This document shows, piece by piece, positions 50,142 through 59,061 of a DNA stretch of 64,000 bases (its first letter is position 1; each line of letters opens with the position of its first letter). A program made the translations under genes and the position numbers. The notes under the pieces are model-generated. The model searched no databases. It was not told the DNA's origin and saw only the letters and a list, made by a program, of their open reading frames with translations. Source of the stretch: CAZAOY01 sp964486925 (GTDB lineage Bacteria; Bacillota; Clostridia; Oscillospirales; Ruminococcaceae); the NCBI GenBank assembly GCA_964486925.1, contig CAZAOY010000004.1, forward strand, positions 1 through 64,000. Direction: 5' to 3'.

Positions 50142-51803
50142 TTATCCTTTAAAACTGTCCTTTAAGGAAACAATTAAATTATAAACATTATCGTCCTTTG
50201 AGTCTTTGCAGAAGTATCCGTTTCTTACAAACTGATACCGCTCTCCCTTAGGGGAGTTTTCAAGCGAAGGCTCAATCTTGCAATGGGTTAGCTCCAATAG
50301 AGAATTTGGATTTAGATAGTCAAGGTAGGTCTTACCTTCCTCAATATCCTTTAAATTATCTATGGTAAATAGATGGTCGTACATCCTTATGGTGGTATCA
50401 ACCGCATGTTTTGCGGATAACCAGTGGATTGTACCTTTAATCTTGCGTCCGTCAGGAGGGTTTACCCCCGCAGTTTCAAGGTCAGCGGTACATAAAAGCT
50501 CTACCACCTCACCGTTTTCATCGGTTACCATCTCGTTACATTTTATTACATATGCGCCCATCAACCGAACCTCGCCGCCAATCTTTAGCCTAAAGAATTT
50601 AGACGGCGGCTCCTTCGCAAAGTCCGCCCTCTCTACATAGATAATATTGGAGAACGGAACAAAACGTTTATCGCTGTCTGGATTATTTGGATTATTCGAT
50701 ACCTTAAAGTACTCCACCTTATCGGAATCGTAGTTAGTGATGGTTACCTTTAGCGGATCTAACACTGCAATCCTTCTATCTGCATGCTCATTAAGCTCCT
50801 CACGGATACAGTGCTCTAGCATGTTCGCATCCACTAGGCTGTTTGCCTTTGAAATCCCTGCACGTGATACAAAGTTAAAAAGCGAGGTCGGAGTATACCC
50901 CCTACGGCGCAGTGCACATAACGTCGGCATTCTAGGGTCGTCCCAACCGTCTACATAGTTAGAGAACACAAGCTCACGAAGATAACGCTTGCTCATTACA
51001 GTTTTGGTAATGTTAAGACGCGCAAACTCATACTGATGAGGCTTCCTCTCAAACCCGATGTTGTCCACAACCCAGTCGTATAACGGGCGGTTGTTCTCAA
51101 ACTCTAGCGAACATAGTGAGTGGGTAATCCCCTCTAGCGCATCCTGTATAGGATGGGCATAGTCGTAAAGCGGGTAGATACACCACTTATCACCCTGACG
51201 GTGGTGGTGAGTCTTAGAGATACGGTAGATAGCAGGGTCACGAAGGGTCATGTTCGGACTAGCCATGTCAATCTTTGCACGTAGTACACGACTACCGCTC
51301 TCAAACTCCCCTGCCTTCATTCGGTTAAACAGATCAAGGTTTTCTTCAATAGACCTGTTTTTATAAGGGCTGTCCTTTCCTGGGGTGGTAAGCGTCCCAC
51401 GGTACTCACGCATCTCATCAGGGGACAGGTCGCATACAAACGCTTTACCGTCCTTAATAAGCTTTACCGCAAACTCGTAACACTCCTCAAAGTAGTCACT
51501 TCCGTAAAACACCCCGCCGTTAGGGTTTGCTCCAAGCCAGAGCAGATCCTCCATGATTGCGTTTACATACTCGTCATCCTCTTTATCGGGGTTTGTATCA
51601 TCATACCGTAGGTTAAATAGGCCGCCATACTTTTTAGCAGTCATATAGTTAATGTAGATAGCCTTAACACTTCCTATATGCAGATACCCATTAGGTTCTG
51701 GCGGGAAACGGGTGTGTATCTTAAGATTGGGGTTTTCCAAAAGATCCTTATCTATAACATCATGTATAAAATTAGAACTAATCTCTACCATAAATATAAC
51801 CAT
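50142..51803 (-). CDS. glnS: Glutamine--tRNA ligase
   Basis: 553 residues, class I synthetase. HIGH motif in RFPPEPNGYLHIGSVKA, KMSKS-like loop TKTVMSKRYLREL, and the tRNA-binding HSLCSLEFENNRPLYDWV. C-terminal anticodon-binding beta barrels follow. Charges tRNA-Gln directly. Possible starts ATG 51803 and ATG 51791 (MVEISSNFI, the more usual N-terminus). Neither has a properly spaced SD: a strong AAAGGAA lies upstream on the far side of a hairpin. Follows gltX after 85 bp. Confidence 0.95.
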   Translation of the reverse strand: MVIFMVEISSNFIHDVIDKDLLENPNLKIHTRFPPEPNGYLHIGSVKAIYINYMTAKKYGGLFNLRYDDTNPDKEDDEYVNAIMEDLLWLGANPNGGVFYGSDYFEECYEFAVKLIKDGKAFVCDLSPDEMREYRGTLTTPGKDSPYKNRSIEENLDLFNRMKAGEFESGSRVLRAKIDMASPNMTLRDPAIYRISKTHHHRQGDKWCIYPLYDYAHPIQDALEGITHSLCSLEFENNRPLYDWVVDNIGFERKPHQYEFARLNITKTVMSKRYLRELVFSNYVDGWDDPRMPTLCALRRRGYTPTSLFNFVSRAGISKANSLVDANMLEHCIREELNEHADRRIAVLDPLKVTITNYDSDKVEYFKVSNNPNNPDSDKRFVPFSNIIYVERADFAKEPPSKFFRLKIGGEVRLMGAYVIKCNEMVTDENGEVVELLCTADLETAGVNPPDGRKIKGTIHWLSAKHAVDTTIRMYDHLFTIDNLKDIEEGKTYLDYLNPNSLLELTHCKIEPSLENSPKGERYQFVRNGYFCKDSKDDNVYNLIVSLKDSFKG

Positions 51804-51859
51804 GCCTTACGAATTTGATACTTAATTAGATACCGTAAAATTCGTACAAGGCTTCCTTT
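51804..51859 (-). promoter_or_regulatory. Split ribosome binding site: SD, hairpin, then glnS start
   Basis: Minus strand: SD AAAGGAA (51853-51859) directly abuts GCCTTgtACGAATTT (51838-51852), which pairs with AAATTCGTAAGGC (51804-51816), 13 bp with a 2-nt bulge. ATG 51803 follows at once, and ATG 51791 lies 12 nt later. An alternative reading is a 7-codon TTG leader peptide from 51849. Confidence 0.5.
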
Positions 51860-51888
51860 CATCCTAGTATTTGTAAAGCTTATCCGCT

Positions 51889-53556
51889 CTAAGCCTTAGC
51901 CGCTTCAAGCGCAAGCTCTAGTCGTTTTACCACCATAGCTTTTCCCATGGTCTTCATAACATCGTACATATCAGGGGAGTTTTGTCGTCCTGTAACCGCG
52001 ACTCTAAGCACCATACTAACATCCCCCGGATGTCCTTTGTACTGCTCAGGATTTTGCTTGTACTCCTTAGTCGACTGGGAGAATCCTCGCTCCTTTGAAA
52101 GCTCACAGATATCATTAAACCAATCGTTTTGCTCCTTCTGGTCGTCATATACAGTTTTGTATCCCTCCAAAATGGCAATAACATCATCCTTAGCTACGTT
52201 AGAAGGATAGTCATACTCTGTCTTAAACAGATCATCAAAGAAGAAGGATAGATAGTCACCTACCCCACTCCAATAGGTAATATCCTTACGCGGCTTCTTC
52301 CCGCCCCTTCCAATAGATAGTATCGCCTTTGTGTAGCTAGGGTCAGCGGTAATTAAAGAGTATAGCTGTTGGTCATAAGCCTTTGCCCACTCGGTAACAT
52401 AGTCATAAACCTGCTCTGCGGTCATAACTGAAATGGTGTTACGGCTTACATCATCAAGCTTGTTAATATCAAATAAACAACCTGAACCACTCATCTTTTT
52501 AGTGGTAAAGTTAAACTCCTTAACATCCTTTGTAGGATTAGCAATCCGCCATTCCTCAAAGTTAGAGTTTAACAGCGTCATTAGGTACTCTACAACAGAG
52601 GACACAGGATACCCCTTTTCATTGTAGTAGTCTAGCGCAAGCTCTGGGTCTTTTCGTTTGGACAGCTTTCGCTTTGAGTTGCCGTCCATCTTCATAAGCT
52701 GTGCGGTATGGGCGTATTTAGGGCGCTTAAACCCTAGTGTATCGAATAGCTGTAGGTGGATTGGCAGAGTAGCAAGCCACTCCTCCCCACGTACAACATG
52801 GGTAGTTCTCATGAGGTGGTCATCTATAACATGGGCAAAGTGGTAGGTCGGAATCCCGTCCGCCTTTAGAAGTACGATATCCATATCATTTTCAGGCATA
52901 GATACATCCCCTTTAATAAGATCGGTATGTCTTACCTTATTTTCGGTGTTACCCATACTTTTAAAGCGGATAACATACGGCTTACCCTCACCAATTGCCT
53001 TCTCTATCTCATCAATCTTCAGATCACGGTGGACAGCATAGCTACCGTAATATCCAAAGTTTTCCTTGTTTTGTTGCTGAACCTCTCTCATATCGGACAG
53101 CTCTTGTTCGGTGCAAAAGCACGGATAGGCAAGCCCTCTCCTTACTAGCTCTTTAGCATAGCATTTATAGATTAACTCCCGCTGTCGCTGTCGATACGGC
53201 CCGTACGCGCCGTTGTCCCCGCTAAGCGTTGCCCCCTCGTCGAAGTTTAGATTAAACTGTGAAAACACCTTAAGGATAGTTTCCACACCTCCCTCGACCT
53301 CACGTTTTTGGTCGGTATCCTCGATCCTTAGGTAGAACACACCACCGCTAAGATGTGCTAACCGCTCATCGGTTATCGCACCAAACAGGTTGCCAAGGTG
53401 CATAAATCCAGTAGGACTAGGCGCAATCCTTGTAACCTTTGCATCCTGTGGTAGATCCCTTTGCGGATATAGGTTTTCATAGTAATCAGGGGTTTTGTCA
53501 ATCTCTTTAAATAAAAGCTCTGCCAAATAGTCGTAGTTTTCGTTCACTTGTTGCAC
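51889..53556 (-). CDS. gltX: Glutamate--tRNA ligase
   Basis: 555 residues, class I. HIGH motif as APSPTGFMHLGNLFGA, KMSKS as SKRKLSKRKDPELA, and RIEDTDQKREVEGGVE for tRNA/ATP binding. Longer than the usual ~480, with an extended C-terminal helical domain. GTG 53556 is 1-2 nt from the SD (AAGGAA); GTG 53547 with 9-nt spacing is a likely true start. Upstream of glnS on the same transcript, so Glu and Gln charging are co-expressed. No T-box was seen in the leader. Confidence 0.95.
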   Translation of the reverse strand: MQQVNENYDYLAELLFKEIDKTPDYYENLYPQRDLPQDAKVTRIAPSPTGFMHLGNLFGAITDERLAHLSGGVFYLRIEDTDQKREVEGGVETILKVFSQFNLNFDEGATLSGDNGAYGPYRQRQRELIYKCYAKELVRRGLAYPCFCTEQELSDMREVQQQNKENFGYYGSYAVHRDLKIDEIEKAIGEGKPYVIRFKSMGNTENKVRHTDLIKGDVSMPENDMDIVLLKADGIPTYHFAHVIDDHLMRTTHVVRGEEWLATLPIHLQLFDTLGFKRPKYAHTAQLMKMDGNSKRKLSKRKDPELALDYYNEKGYPVSSVVEYLMTLLNSNFEEWRIANPTKDVKEFNFTTKKMSGSGCLFDINKLDDVSRNTISVMTAEQVYDYVTEWAKAYDQQLYSLITADPSYTKAILSIGRGGKKPRKDITYWSGVGDYLSFFFDDLFKTEYDYPSNVAKDDVIAILEGYKTVYDDQKEQNDWFNDICELSKERGFSQSTKEYKQNPEQYKGHPGDVSMVLRVAVTGRQNSPDMYDVMKTMGKAMVVKRLELALEAAKA

Positions 53557-53594
53557 TTCCTTTTTAGATATGATTTGCTTGTATTATGTTTCTA

Positions 53595-53623
53595 ATAATA
53601 CCACATTTTACCCACCATGTCAA
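53595..53623 (-). promoter_or_regulatory. Promoter of the gltX-glnS run
   Basis: Minus strand: TTGACA (53618-53623), 17-nt spacer, TATTAT (53595-53600). Confidence 0.78.
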
Positions 53624-53724
53624 CATTTTACTCATTTTTGCTCGGTTATTTTGTAACGGCTTGCAAAGCAAGACGATTGCAATAGGTATTTCACGGAAGT
53701 TTTGATTAGTTTACAGTTTGGGTA

Positions 53725-53753
53725 TTGATTTTTGCGGGGTTTTATGTTATAGT
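53725..53753 (+). promoter_or_regulatory. Promoter of the TIM-barrel epimerase gene
   Basis: TTGATT (53725-53730), 17-nt spacer, TATAGT (53748-53753), leaving a leader of about 125 nt. Apart from this and the gltX promoter, the 329-bp gap 53557-53885 holds nothing I recognise. Confidence 0.6.
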
Positions 53754-53885
53754 GAGTAAAACTCTAGTTTAGTAGTATGAGTTATGCGTATTACTTTGCA
53801 ATACATATAAAAAGCAAGAGTTATATTTCAAATAAAAAAGCTGTGTGGTTTACTATTTTTTATCTAATACGAAGGAGAGTTTAAA

Positions 53886-54665
53886 GTGATTACAATTTAT
53901 GATTGGTTTGGCTACGACTTAAAGGTAGAAGAACGATACAAAATGATTAAGGAAGCCGGTTTTGATGGCGTTTTGCTGTGGTGGAGTGAATATTTAGACA
54001 GAAACGACTATCGCAGTGGACCTAAAATGGTGAGAGAAGCAGGACTTTATATAGAAAATATACATACACCGTTTCAAGTCCAAGACTATATTTGGCTTGA
54101 CAATTTAGACGGGGAATCATCATTAAAGTGCTACCTGCAATGTGTTTTAGACTGTGCAGAATTTGAAATTCCAACTATGGTGATACATCTACCTGATGAT
54201 GACAAGCCATATAATGAAATAGGTCTTAATAGGATAAAAAACATTGCTGAAAAAGCCGAACAGCTTAATGTTAACGTTGCGTTAGAAAATTTACACAACC
54301 TCACAAATTTGTCATATATTCTTGAGCAAGTTGACTCCCCACGCATTGGATTTTGTTATGATTGCTGTCATCATCTGCGTTATTATCCAAACTATGACTT
54401 TTTGACAAAATATAGCCCTCGTTTAATGGCTTTGCATCTACACGATTATTCTGAAAATTCAATACATCGTTTACCTTTTGATAATACCATTAACTGGGCT
54501 AATACTATGTCAAGTATTGCAAGCACTAACTATAAAGGAAACATTGCAATTGAGGCAATGAACTGGGCTTATAAGGATATTTCAGCAACACAATTTCTAT
54601 ATAAAGCTTATGAAGGTGCAAAAAGACTTGAAGATCTTTTTATCCGTGCCAACCCCACCAAATGA
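53886..54665 (+). CDS. Sugar phosphate isomerase/epimerase-like TIM-barrel protein
   Basis: 259 residues, GTG start with SD GAAGGAGAG. AP-endonuclease-2/xylose isomerase-like barrel: GFDGVLLWWSEY, GLYIENIHTPFQ, IPTMVIHLPDD, NVNVALENLHN (metal Glu), IGFCYDCCHH (Asp/His ligands), LMALHLHDYSEN and NIAIEAMNW (Glu). Ligands for a divalent metal are all present. Codon use is more AT-rich than in its neighbours, hinting at transfer. It stands alone between gltX and a kinase-like gene. Substrate unknown. Confidence 0.87.
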   Translation: MITIYDWFGYDLKVEERYKMIKEAGFDGVLLWWSEYLDRNDYRSGPKMVREAGLYIENIHTPFQVQDYIWLDNLDGESSLKCYLQCVLDCAEFEIPTMVIHLPDDDKPYNEIGLNRIKNIAEKAEQLNVNVALENLHNLTNLSYILEQVDSPRIGFCYDCCHHLRYYPNYDFLTKYSPRLMALHLHDYSENSIHRLPFDNTINWANTMSSIASTNYKGNIAIEAMNWAYKDISATQFLYKAYEGAKRLEDLFIRANPTK

Positions 54666-54730
54666 GTAAGATAGCCGCAGCTTCTTGCTCTAAACAACCA
54701 CCAATAGAATAAAACTTATCTCAAAGAAAT

Positions 54731-54766
54731 GCCACCGCCGTACAAAAATACAGCAGTGGCGTTTTT
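54731..54766 (+). terminator. Terminator of the epimerase gene
   Basis: GCCACCGCCGTA with TACAGCAGTGGC (two mismatches) followed by GTTTTT. The 3' arm ACAGCAGTGGC is repeated directly 5 nt later. Confidence 0.75.
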
Positions 54767-54885
54767 ACAGCAGTGGCTACCTCCGACCTTACCAAAATAT
54801 ATTTGAGTGATAGCTTGCCTAAGGATAGATTACTTATCAATCTTATGGTATAATAATACTATTAAAGAAGAAGGAAGGGATTTAT

Positions 54886-55872
54886 ATGTTTAGTAAAACC
54901 TATCGTGACAAGCCATATATCATAGAGCTTAAGCGGTTTATCGAGGAGGAATACGACATCTCGATAACCTCCATCACCCCCGCCGATCGTGGATACTACG
55001 GCGAAACCTGGCGGATAGACTGTGACGGCTTTAGCCTGTTTGCAAAGCTTATCTACTACAAAAAGCACACTATCCATTATATCGACAGCTTTCCTATCCT
55101 AAAGTTTATGAATGACAGCGGACTTACTAACGTCAGCCGTATTGTTAAATGTAAGGATAACAGGCTCTACACCCGCTTTGGCGAAGGGGTGTTAGGTGTA
55201 TTTAAGTTTGTGGAGGGTATCCATACCGAGGATTACCCGCTTTACGACCTTTTCTACAACCTAACCCTTATCTATAAGCTAGACCCCTCACCTATTAAGA
55301 TAAAACGTGAGGACTTTAACCTTGACTATCTCGATGACTACCTATCCATGACCCATACCCTAAACCAAATTAAACAGGATAAAACCGCCAACCAAACCCT
55401 AATAGACGACCTGTTACAGCTTCTACAGCAAAACTCCTGCCTTACCGACAGGTACGCTAAAAGAGCAAGACAGTTTGCCGACCTATGCAAGGACGACCAT
55501 TCGGATTTTCGCATTACAAGCGGGGATGTAGGCGGAAACGTAATTGTAAACGGTGAAATCTTCACCATAATCGACTGGGATTACATCCTACTCGCCCCAA
55601 TCGAGCGTGATACCTGGATGTATATGCAGGATTATAATCAGATAGTTTTACTTGATAAGGTGTTAGAGGAGCAAGGAATTAACTATAAAATAAAAAATGA
55701 ACGATTAGCATTCTACTGCTATCGCACATTTTTTTACTATCTATGTGAGTATATTAACGGCTTTTTGCACCTAGACAGTGAAAAGCGTATATCCCTCTTT
55801 AAGGATGTCAAAGCAGTCTTTACCGATGAATACTGGATATACCGTTGTACCCGTATAGCTGACACATTTTAA
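54886..55872 (+). CDS. Aminoglycoside/choline-kinase-like phosphotransferase
   Basis: 328 residues. Kinase-like APH fold: residues 25-75 hold the N-lobe (ADRGYYGETWRIDCDGFSLF; FAKLIYY with the Lys). The catalytic loop is ITSGDVGGNVIVNG (Asp as base; Ser replaces the usual His of HGD) and the metal motif is FTIIDWDY. Substrate could be an antibiotic, choline or a sugar; I cannot tell. SD GAAGGAAGGG. A -10-like TATAAT sits at 54850. Convergent with the DUF2087 pair, 15 bp apart. Confidence 0.82.
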   Translation: MFSKTYRDKPYIIELKRFIEEEYDISITSITPADRGYYGETWRIDCDGFSLFAKLIYYKKHTIHYIDSFPILKFMNDSGLTNVSRIVKCKDNRLYTRFGEGVLGVFKFVEGIHTEDYPLYDLFYNLTLIYKLDPSPIKIKREDFNLDYLDDYLSMTHTLNQIKQDKTANQTLIDDLLQLLQQNSCLTDRYAKRARQFADLCKDDHSDFRITSGDVGGNVIVNGEIFTIIDWDYILLAPIERDTWMYMQDYNQIVLLDKVLEEQGINYKIKNERLAFYCYRTFFYYLCEYINGFLHLDSEKRISLFKDVKAVFTDEYWIYRCTRIADTF

Positions 55873-55887
55873 AAGCTCTCCCTTTGG

Positions 55888-56154
55888 CTACTCCTGTACC
55901 CCCTGCTCCTTCCAGTAACTACTGCCATCCCTTGCACGTAATAACAGCTTATAGTCGATAAGACCACGACGAAGCAGAAAGTAGTCGTTGAAGGTATGCC
56001 ATTCATTAATTATAGCATTTACCTCCTTTTCGGTATATACTACCCCCGTTTGAAACTTCTCTGACAGATACAAAACTACCGCCCTTTTCATCTCCTGCTT
56101 TGACGGCCAAATCTTTATCCTACCCTGTTCATCCAAAAATCTGCCTATTTCCAT
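55888..56154 (-). CDS. DUF2087 stand-alone domain protein
   Basis: 88 residues, essentially only the DUF2087 domain: LDEQGRIKIWPSKQEMKRAVVLYL, then YTEKEVNAIINEWHTFNDYFLLRRGLID, seen as KEVNAIINEWHTFND and LLRRGLIDYKLL, ending in SSYW. This winged-helix-like module usually sits at the C-terminus of regulators. SD AAGGAGGG. 15 bp after a regulator that carries its own copy of the same domain, so it may heterodimerise or compete with it. Confidence 0.85.
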   Translation of the reverse strand: MEIGRFLDEQGRIKIWPSKQEMKRAVVLYLSEKFQTGVVYTEKEVNAIINEWHTFNDYFLLRRGLIDYKLLLRARDGSSYWKEQGVQE

Positions 56155-56168
56155 AGTTTAAACCCTCC

Positions 56169-56918
56169 TTAAACAAGCCAGTATTCCTTACAATCGGTGG
56201 TACGATCCATAAATCCATACTCGATTAAATAACGCCTAATTGTAACGTAATCGTGAAAGATATCCATAAGAATTGCGTTAACCTCTTTTTCACTGTAACG
56301 TCTGCCCTGCTCAAACTGTTCCGAAATTCTTTTTAGGATTACCACCTTCTTCTTCTGTTTTACAGGAAAAAGACTAAGCTTAAGCGGTGTTAACGAGGTA
56401 AATGCATTTTTAAGTATTACCTCGCTCTCTTTGTTTGTGGTAACATACCGATCGTCCACCATGGTCGCTGCGCTGTGGATGCTAATTAAGCTGTCGTCGC
56501 TTTTGTCCTTCTCGGTTGCAAGCTCATACACCGCAAGGTAAAGCTTAGCCTGCTTAGCCTTCTCCCTAAACATAAACTTTTGGTGGCGTATCGTAGAGGG
56601 TGACACCTCCATCTGCTTTGCTATCTCGTTATCCGAAAGCCCTTTTGCTATATAGGATAGTATCTCCTTTTGGTTGTCGGTAAAGGTTAGGTATTTGCTA
56701 TTAGACTCTGTGAGTATAGTAAATATAGACTCATGCTCCTTTATCATATGAAGCTCTATCGCCTTATCGCTTTGAAAAAATCTATCCTCAAACCTATATA
56801 CCTCCCCATCATAGAACACAGCATTACAGATACTGCACTGGTATCTGTAATTTTTTTCGTCGTATACGTAACCTTTTTTTATTTGATCTAACGTTTGCTC
56901 TGATATGTTGTTTAGCAT
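56169..56918 (-). CDS. LuxR-type HTH regulator with C-terminal DUF2087
   Basis: 249 residues. N-terminal zinc-finger-like part (YQCSICNAVFYDGEVY with ELHMIKEH, C2H2-like, residues 26-63). A LuxR-type HTH follows: LTFTDNQKEILSYIAKGLSD and NEIAKQMEVSPSTIRHQKF. The C-terminal DUF2087 domain contains KEVNAILMDIFHDYVTIRRYLIE. SD GAGAGGA. Probably a transcription regulator; the signal is unknown. Forms a two-gene unit with the following DUF2087 gene, opposite the MBL-dipeptidase genes. Confidence 0.85.
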   Translation of the reverse strand: MLNNISEQTLDQIKKGYVYDEKNYRYQCSICNAVFYDGEVYRFEDRFFQSDKAIELHMIKEHESIFTILTESNSKYLTFTDNQKEILSYIAKGLSDNEIAKQMEVSPSTIRHQKFMFREKAKQAKLYLAVYELATEKDKSDDSLISIHSAATMVDDRYVTTNKESEVILKNAFTSLTPLKLSLFPVKQKKKVVILKRISEQFEQGRRYSEKEVNAILMDIFHDYVTIRRYLIEYGFMDRTTDCKEYWLV

Positions 56919-56994
56919 AGTCTTAATCCTCTCATCTTACATGTTGTTACTTTTGTGTTACTAATTAAATAAAACCCTTTAATCTCATAAACAT

Positions 56995-57023
56995 ATTATA
57001 TTATAGTTTATTGAATTTGTCAA
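56995..57023 (-). promoter_or_regulatory. Promoter of the LuxR-DUF2087 gene pair
   Basis: Minus strand: TTGACA (57018-57023), 17-nt spacer, TATAAT (56995-57000). Perfect consensus. Confidence 0.85.
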
Positions 57024-57124
57024 CACTTTTAAGAAAAATATTTTTACACTATTTTTATCCATTCGATAAAATATTACAAATAATTACGATTTAGAGTAAA
57101 AATAAACAAAATCAGAAAATTCTC

Positions 57125-57154
57125 TTGACAATACTATAGAATAGATGATATAAT
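57125..57154 (+). promoter_or_regulatory. Promoter of the MBL-dipeptidase operon
   Basis: TTGACA (57125-57130), 18-nt spacer, TATAAT (57149-57154), about 45 bp before the start. Confidence 0.8.
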
Positions 57155-57197
57155 GAATATCCACATTAAAGATATAGATAAATAGGGGGTGGGATTG

Positions 57198-59006
57198 GTG
57201 TCAGATTTTCATAAGCTGTCTAAGGATGTGTATATCTATAAGGATAGCGTTTACTGCGGAATAATAAAAAACGGTGATGATGTACTGCTTATTGACTGTG
57301 GTGACGGCCTTTTCCTACCCTGTTTAGATGATATTGGTGCTGTAAACATTAAAACGGCTTTGTTTACCCACCATCATGCCGATGTAGCCTCCGGATGTTG
57401 GAAGCTTAATGCTGTAAATGCGGCGGTCGGTGTACCTAAAGAGGAAAAACATCTTTTTGCAGATATTGACACCTTCTTTACCTCTAAAGAAAGCCAGTAT
57501 GAACGATACGACCAAAACCCTTCGGTTAACTGTATTAGAAAGTCGGTGCGGGTTTCCTTCTCTATTAACGACGGGGATGAGTTTAACGAATCGGGAACGC
57601 TAGTAAAGGCAATCTCCACCCCAGGTCATACTGCGGGATCTATGTCCTATATCGTTTCCACAAAGGAAAAAACCATCGCCTTTGTCGGGGATTTAATCTA
57701 CGACTACGGCAAGATCCTAAACCTTTATTCCCTTCAACAAAAAGGTGGGTATAACACCGATTACCACGGCTTTCTGGGCGGATATCTACAGCTTATTAAC
57801 TCACTTGATAGAATACTCGACTGTAACCCAGATGTACTAGTGCCATCTCACGGTCATATTATATATAACCCTAATAAAGCTATAATTGAGCTAAAACAGA
57901 ATCTTATTGCCTGTTATTCACTATATAAAGAGGTTTCCTCTATAAACCACTGGTATAACGAACCAAATGCCGTTATAAAGGCGGATATCCGTCCTACCCC
58001 TAACTACATACTAGAGTACGATACCACTAGAATTATTGTATCAGAGGATAGATCCGCATTTGTAATCGACTGTGGCAACAAACAAGCGGTAGACTATATC
58101 GATAGCCTTATTGCAGATAAAACCATTACCTCGATTGACGGCATATGGGTCAGTCACTATCATGACGACCATGTTTCCTGCATAAATATGCTAAAGGAAC
58201 GATACAACTGCAAGGTATACTGCCATGTCTGCTTTAGCGACCTGCTTACAAATCCAAACGGGTACATACTACCGTGTCTATACGAAGCTCCTATTCAAGT
58301 GGACTATCAGCTAACGGATTTTGAGGATATAATCTGGAAAGAGTTCGTTATGACAAACTGCTATTTCCCGGGGCAGACTATCTACCACGCAGCTTTATGC
58401 CTATATAACCAGCGGGCAAATGAGCGTGTGTTGTTTGTAGGAGATTCCTTTACCCCTACTGGGATAGATGATTACTGTTCCTACAACATTAATCCACTAA
58501 AGCTTTCGGACGGCTATTTTTACTGTATCGACCTGTTAGAAAACATGCCGATCGACTGCATGATAAATCAACATCAACCGGGAAGCTTTGTCTTTAGCGA
58601 GGAGTCATTGCATATCCTTAGAGACAATCTTATGAAGCGGTTTAATCTCTTTAGTAAGCTTTTGCCTGAAAGTGACGTTAACTATGGACTCTATCCAAAC
58701 TGGATTAGCTCCTACCCATACAGCCAGACGATAAATAAGGGCGATTCCTTTAATATAAAGTTTTCTCTTGATAACTACACAAACGCTACCGATAACTATG
58801 TACTCCAGCTTCGATTACCGGTAGGGCTTGGCAACAAAACAAAGGACTTTGAGTTAAACATTACCCCAAACGGTACAAGACACGTATCCTTTACCGTAAA
58901 ATCCGCTAAGAATATCGCAAAAGGTACCCATCTAATAGGGTTAGCTCTCTGGAAAAACAATAAATTTCTAGGGGAACAGTGTCATGCAAAGCTTATTGTA
59001 GAATAG
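57198..59006 (+). CDS. Tandem metallo-beta-lactamase-fold protein with C-terminal beta-sandwich
   Basis: 602 residues from GTG 57198, chosen for AGGGGG 8 nt upstream; the frame opens at 57189. Domain 1 (about 1-240): LLIDCGDG, LFTHHHADVASG, TPGHTAGSMSYIV and AFVGDLIYD; the last His of HxHxDH is Val. Domain 2 (about 260-480): FVIDCGNK, WVSHYHDDHVSC (complete HxHxDH), FVGDSFTPTG and MINQHQPG. Domain 3 (about 510-602) is a beta-sandwich like CARDB/NEW3 (SFNIKFSLDNYTNATDNYVL). No signal peptide, though domain 3 types are usually extracellular. Hydrolase of unknown substrate; the next gene is a dipeptidase. Confidence 0.82.
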   Translation: MSDFHKLSKDVYIYKDSVYCGIIKNGDDVLLIDCGDGLFLPCLDDIGAVNIKTALFTHHHADVASGCWKLNAVNAAVGVPKEEKHLFADIDTFFTSKESQYERYDQNPSVNCIRKSVRVSFSINDGDEFNESGTLVKAISTPGHTAGSMSYIVSTKEKTIAFVGDLIYDYGKILNLYSLQQKGGYNTDYHGFLGGYLQLINSLDRILDCNPDVLVPSHGHIIYNPNKAIIELKQNLIACYSLYKEVSSINHWYNEPNAVIKADIRPTPNYILEYDTTRIIVSEDRSAFVIDCGNKQAVDYIDSLIADKTITSIDGIWVSHYHDDHVSCINMLKERYNCKVYCHVCFSDLLTNPNGYILPCLYEAPIQVDYQLTDFEDIIWKEFVMTNCYFPGQTIYHAALCLYNQRANERVLFVGDSFTPTGIDDYCSYNINPLKLSDGYFYCIDLLENMPIDCMINQHQPGSFVFSEESLHILRDNLMKRFNLFSKLLPESDVNYGLYPNWISSYPYSQTINKGDSFNIKFSLDNYTNATDNYVLQLRLPVGLGNKTKDFELNITPNGTRHVSFTVKSAKNIAKGTHLIGLALWKNNKFLGEQCHAKLIVE

Positions 59007-59061
59007 GTATACTTCACATAACCTTTGCCTATCATAAAGCAGAATAACGGAGGTTTTAACT

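Noticed and set aside
51804..53600. A T-box riboswitch ahead of gltX or glnS
   Set aside because: Synthetase genes of Firmicutes often carry one, but I find no T-box sequence (AGGGUGGNACCGCG type) or long leader. The gltX promoter is only about 40 nt from the start and the glnS spacer is 85 bp.
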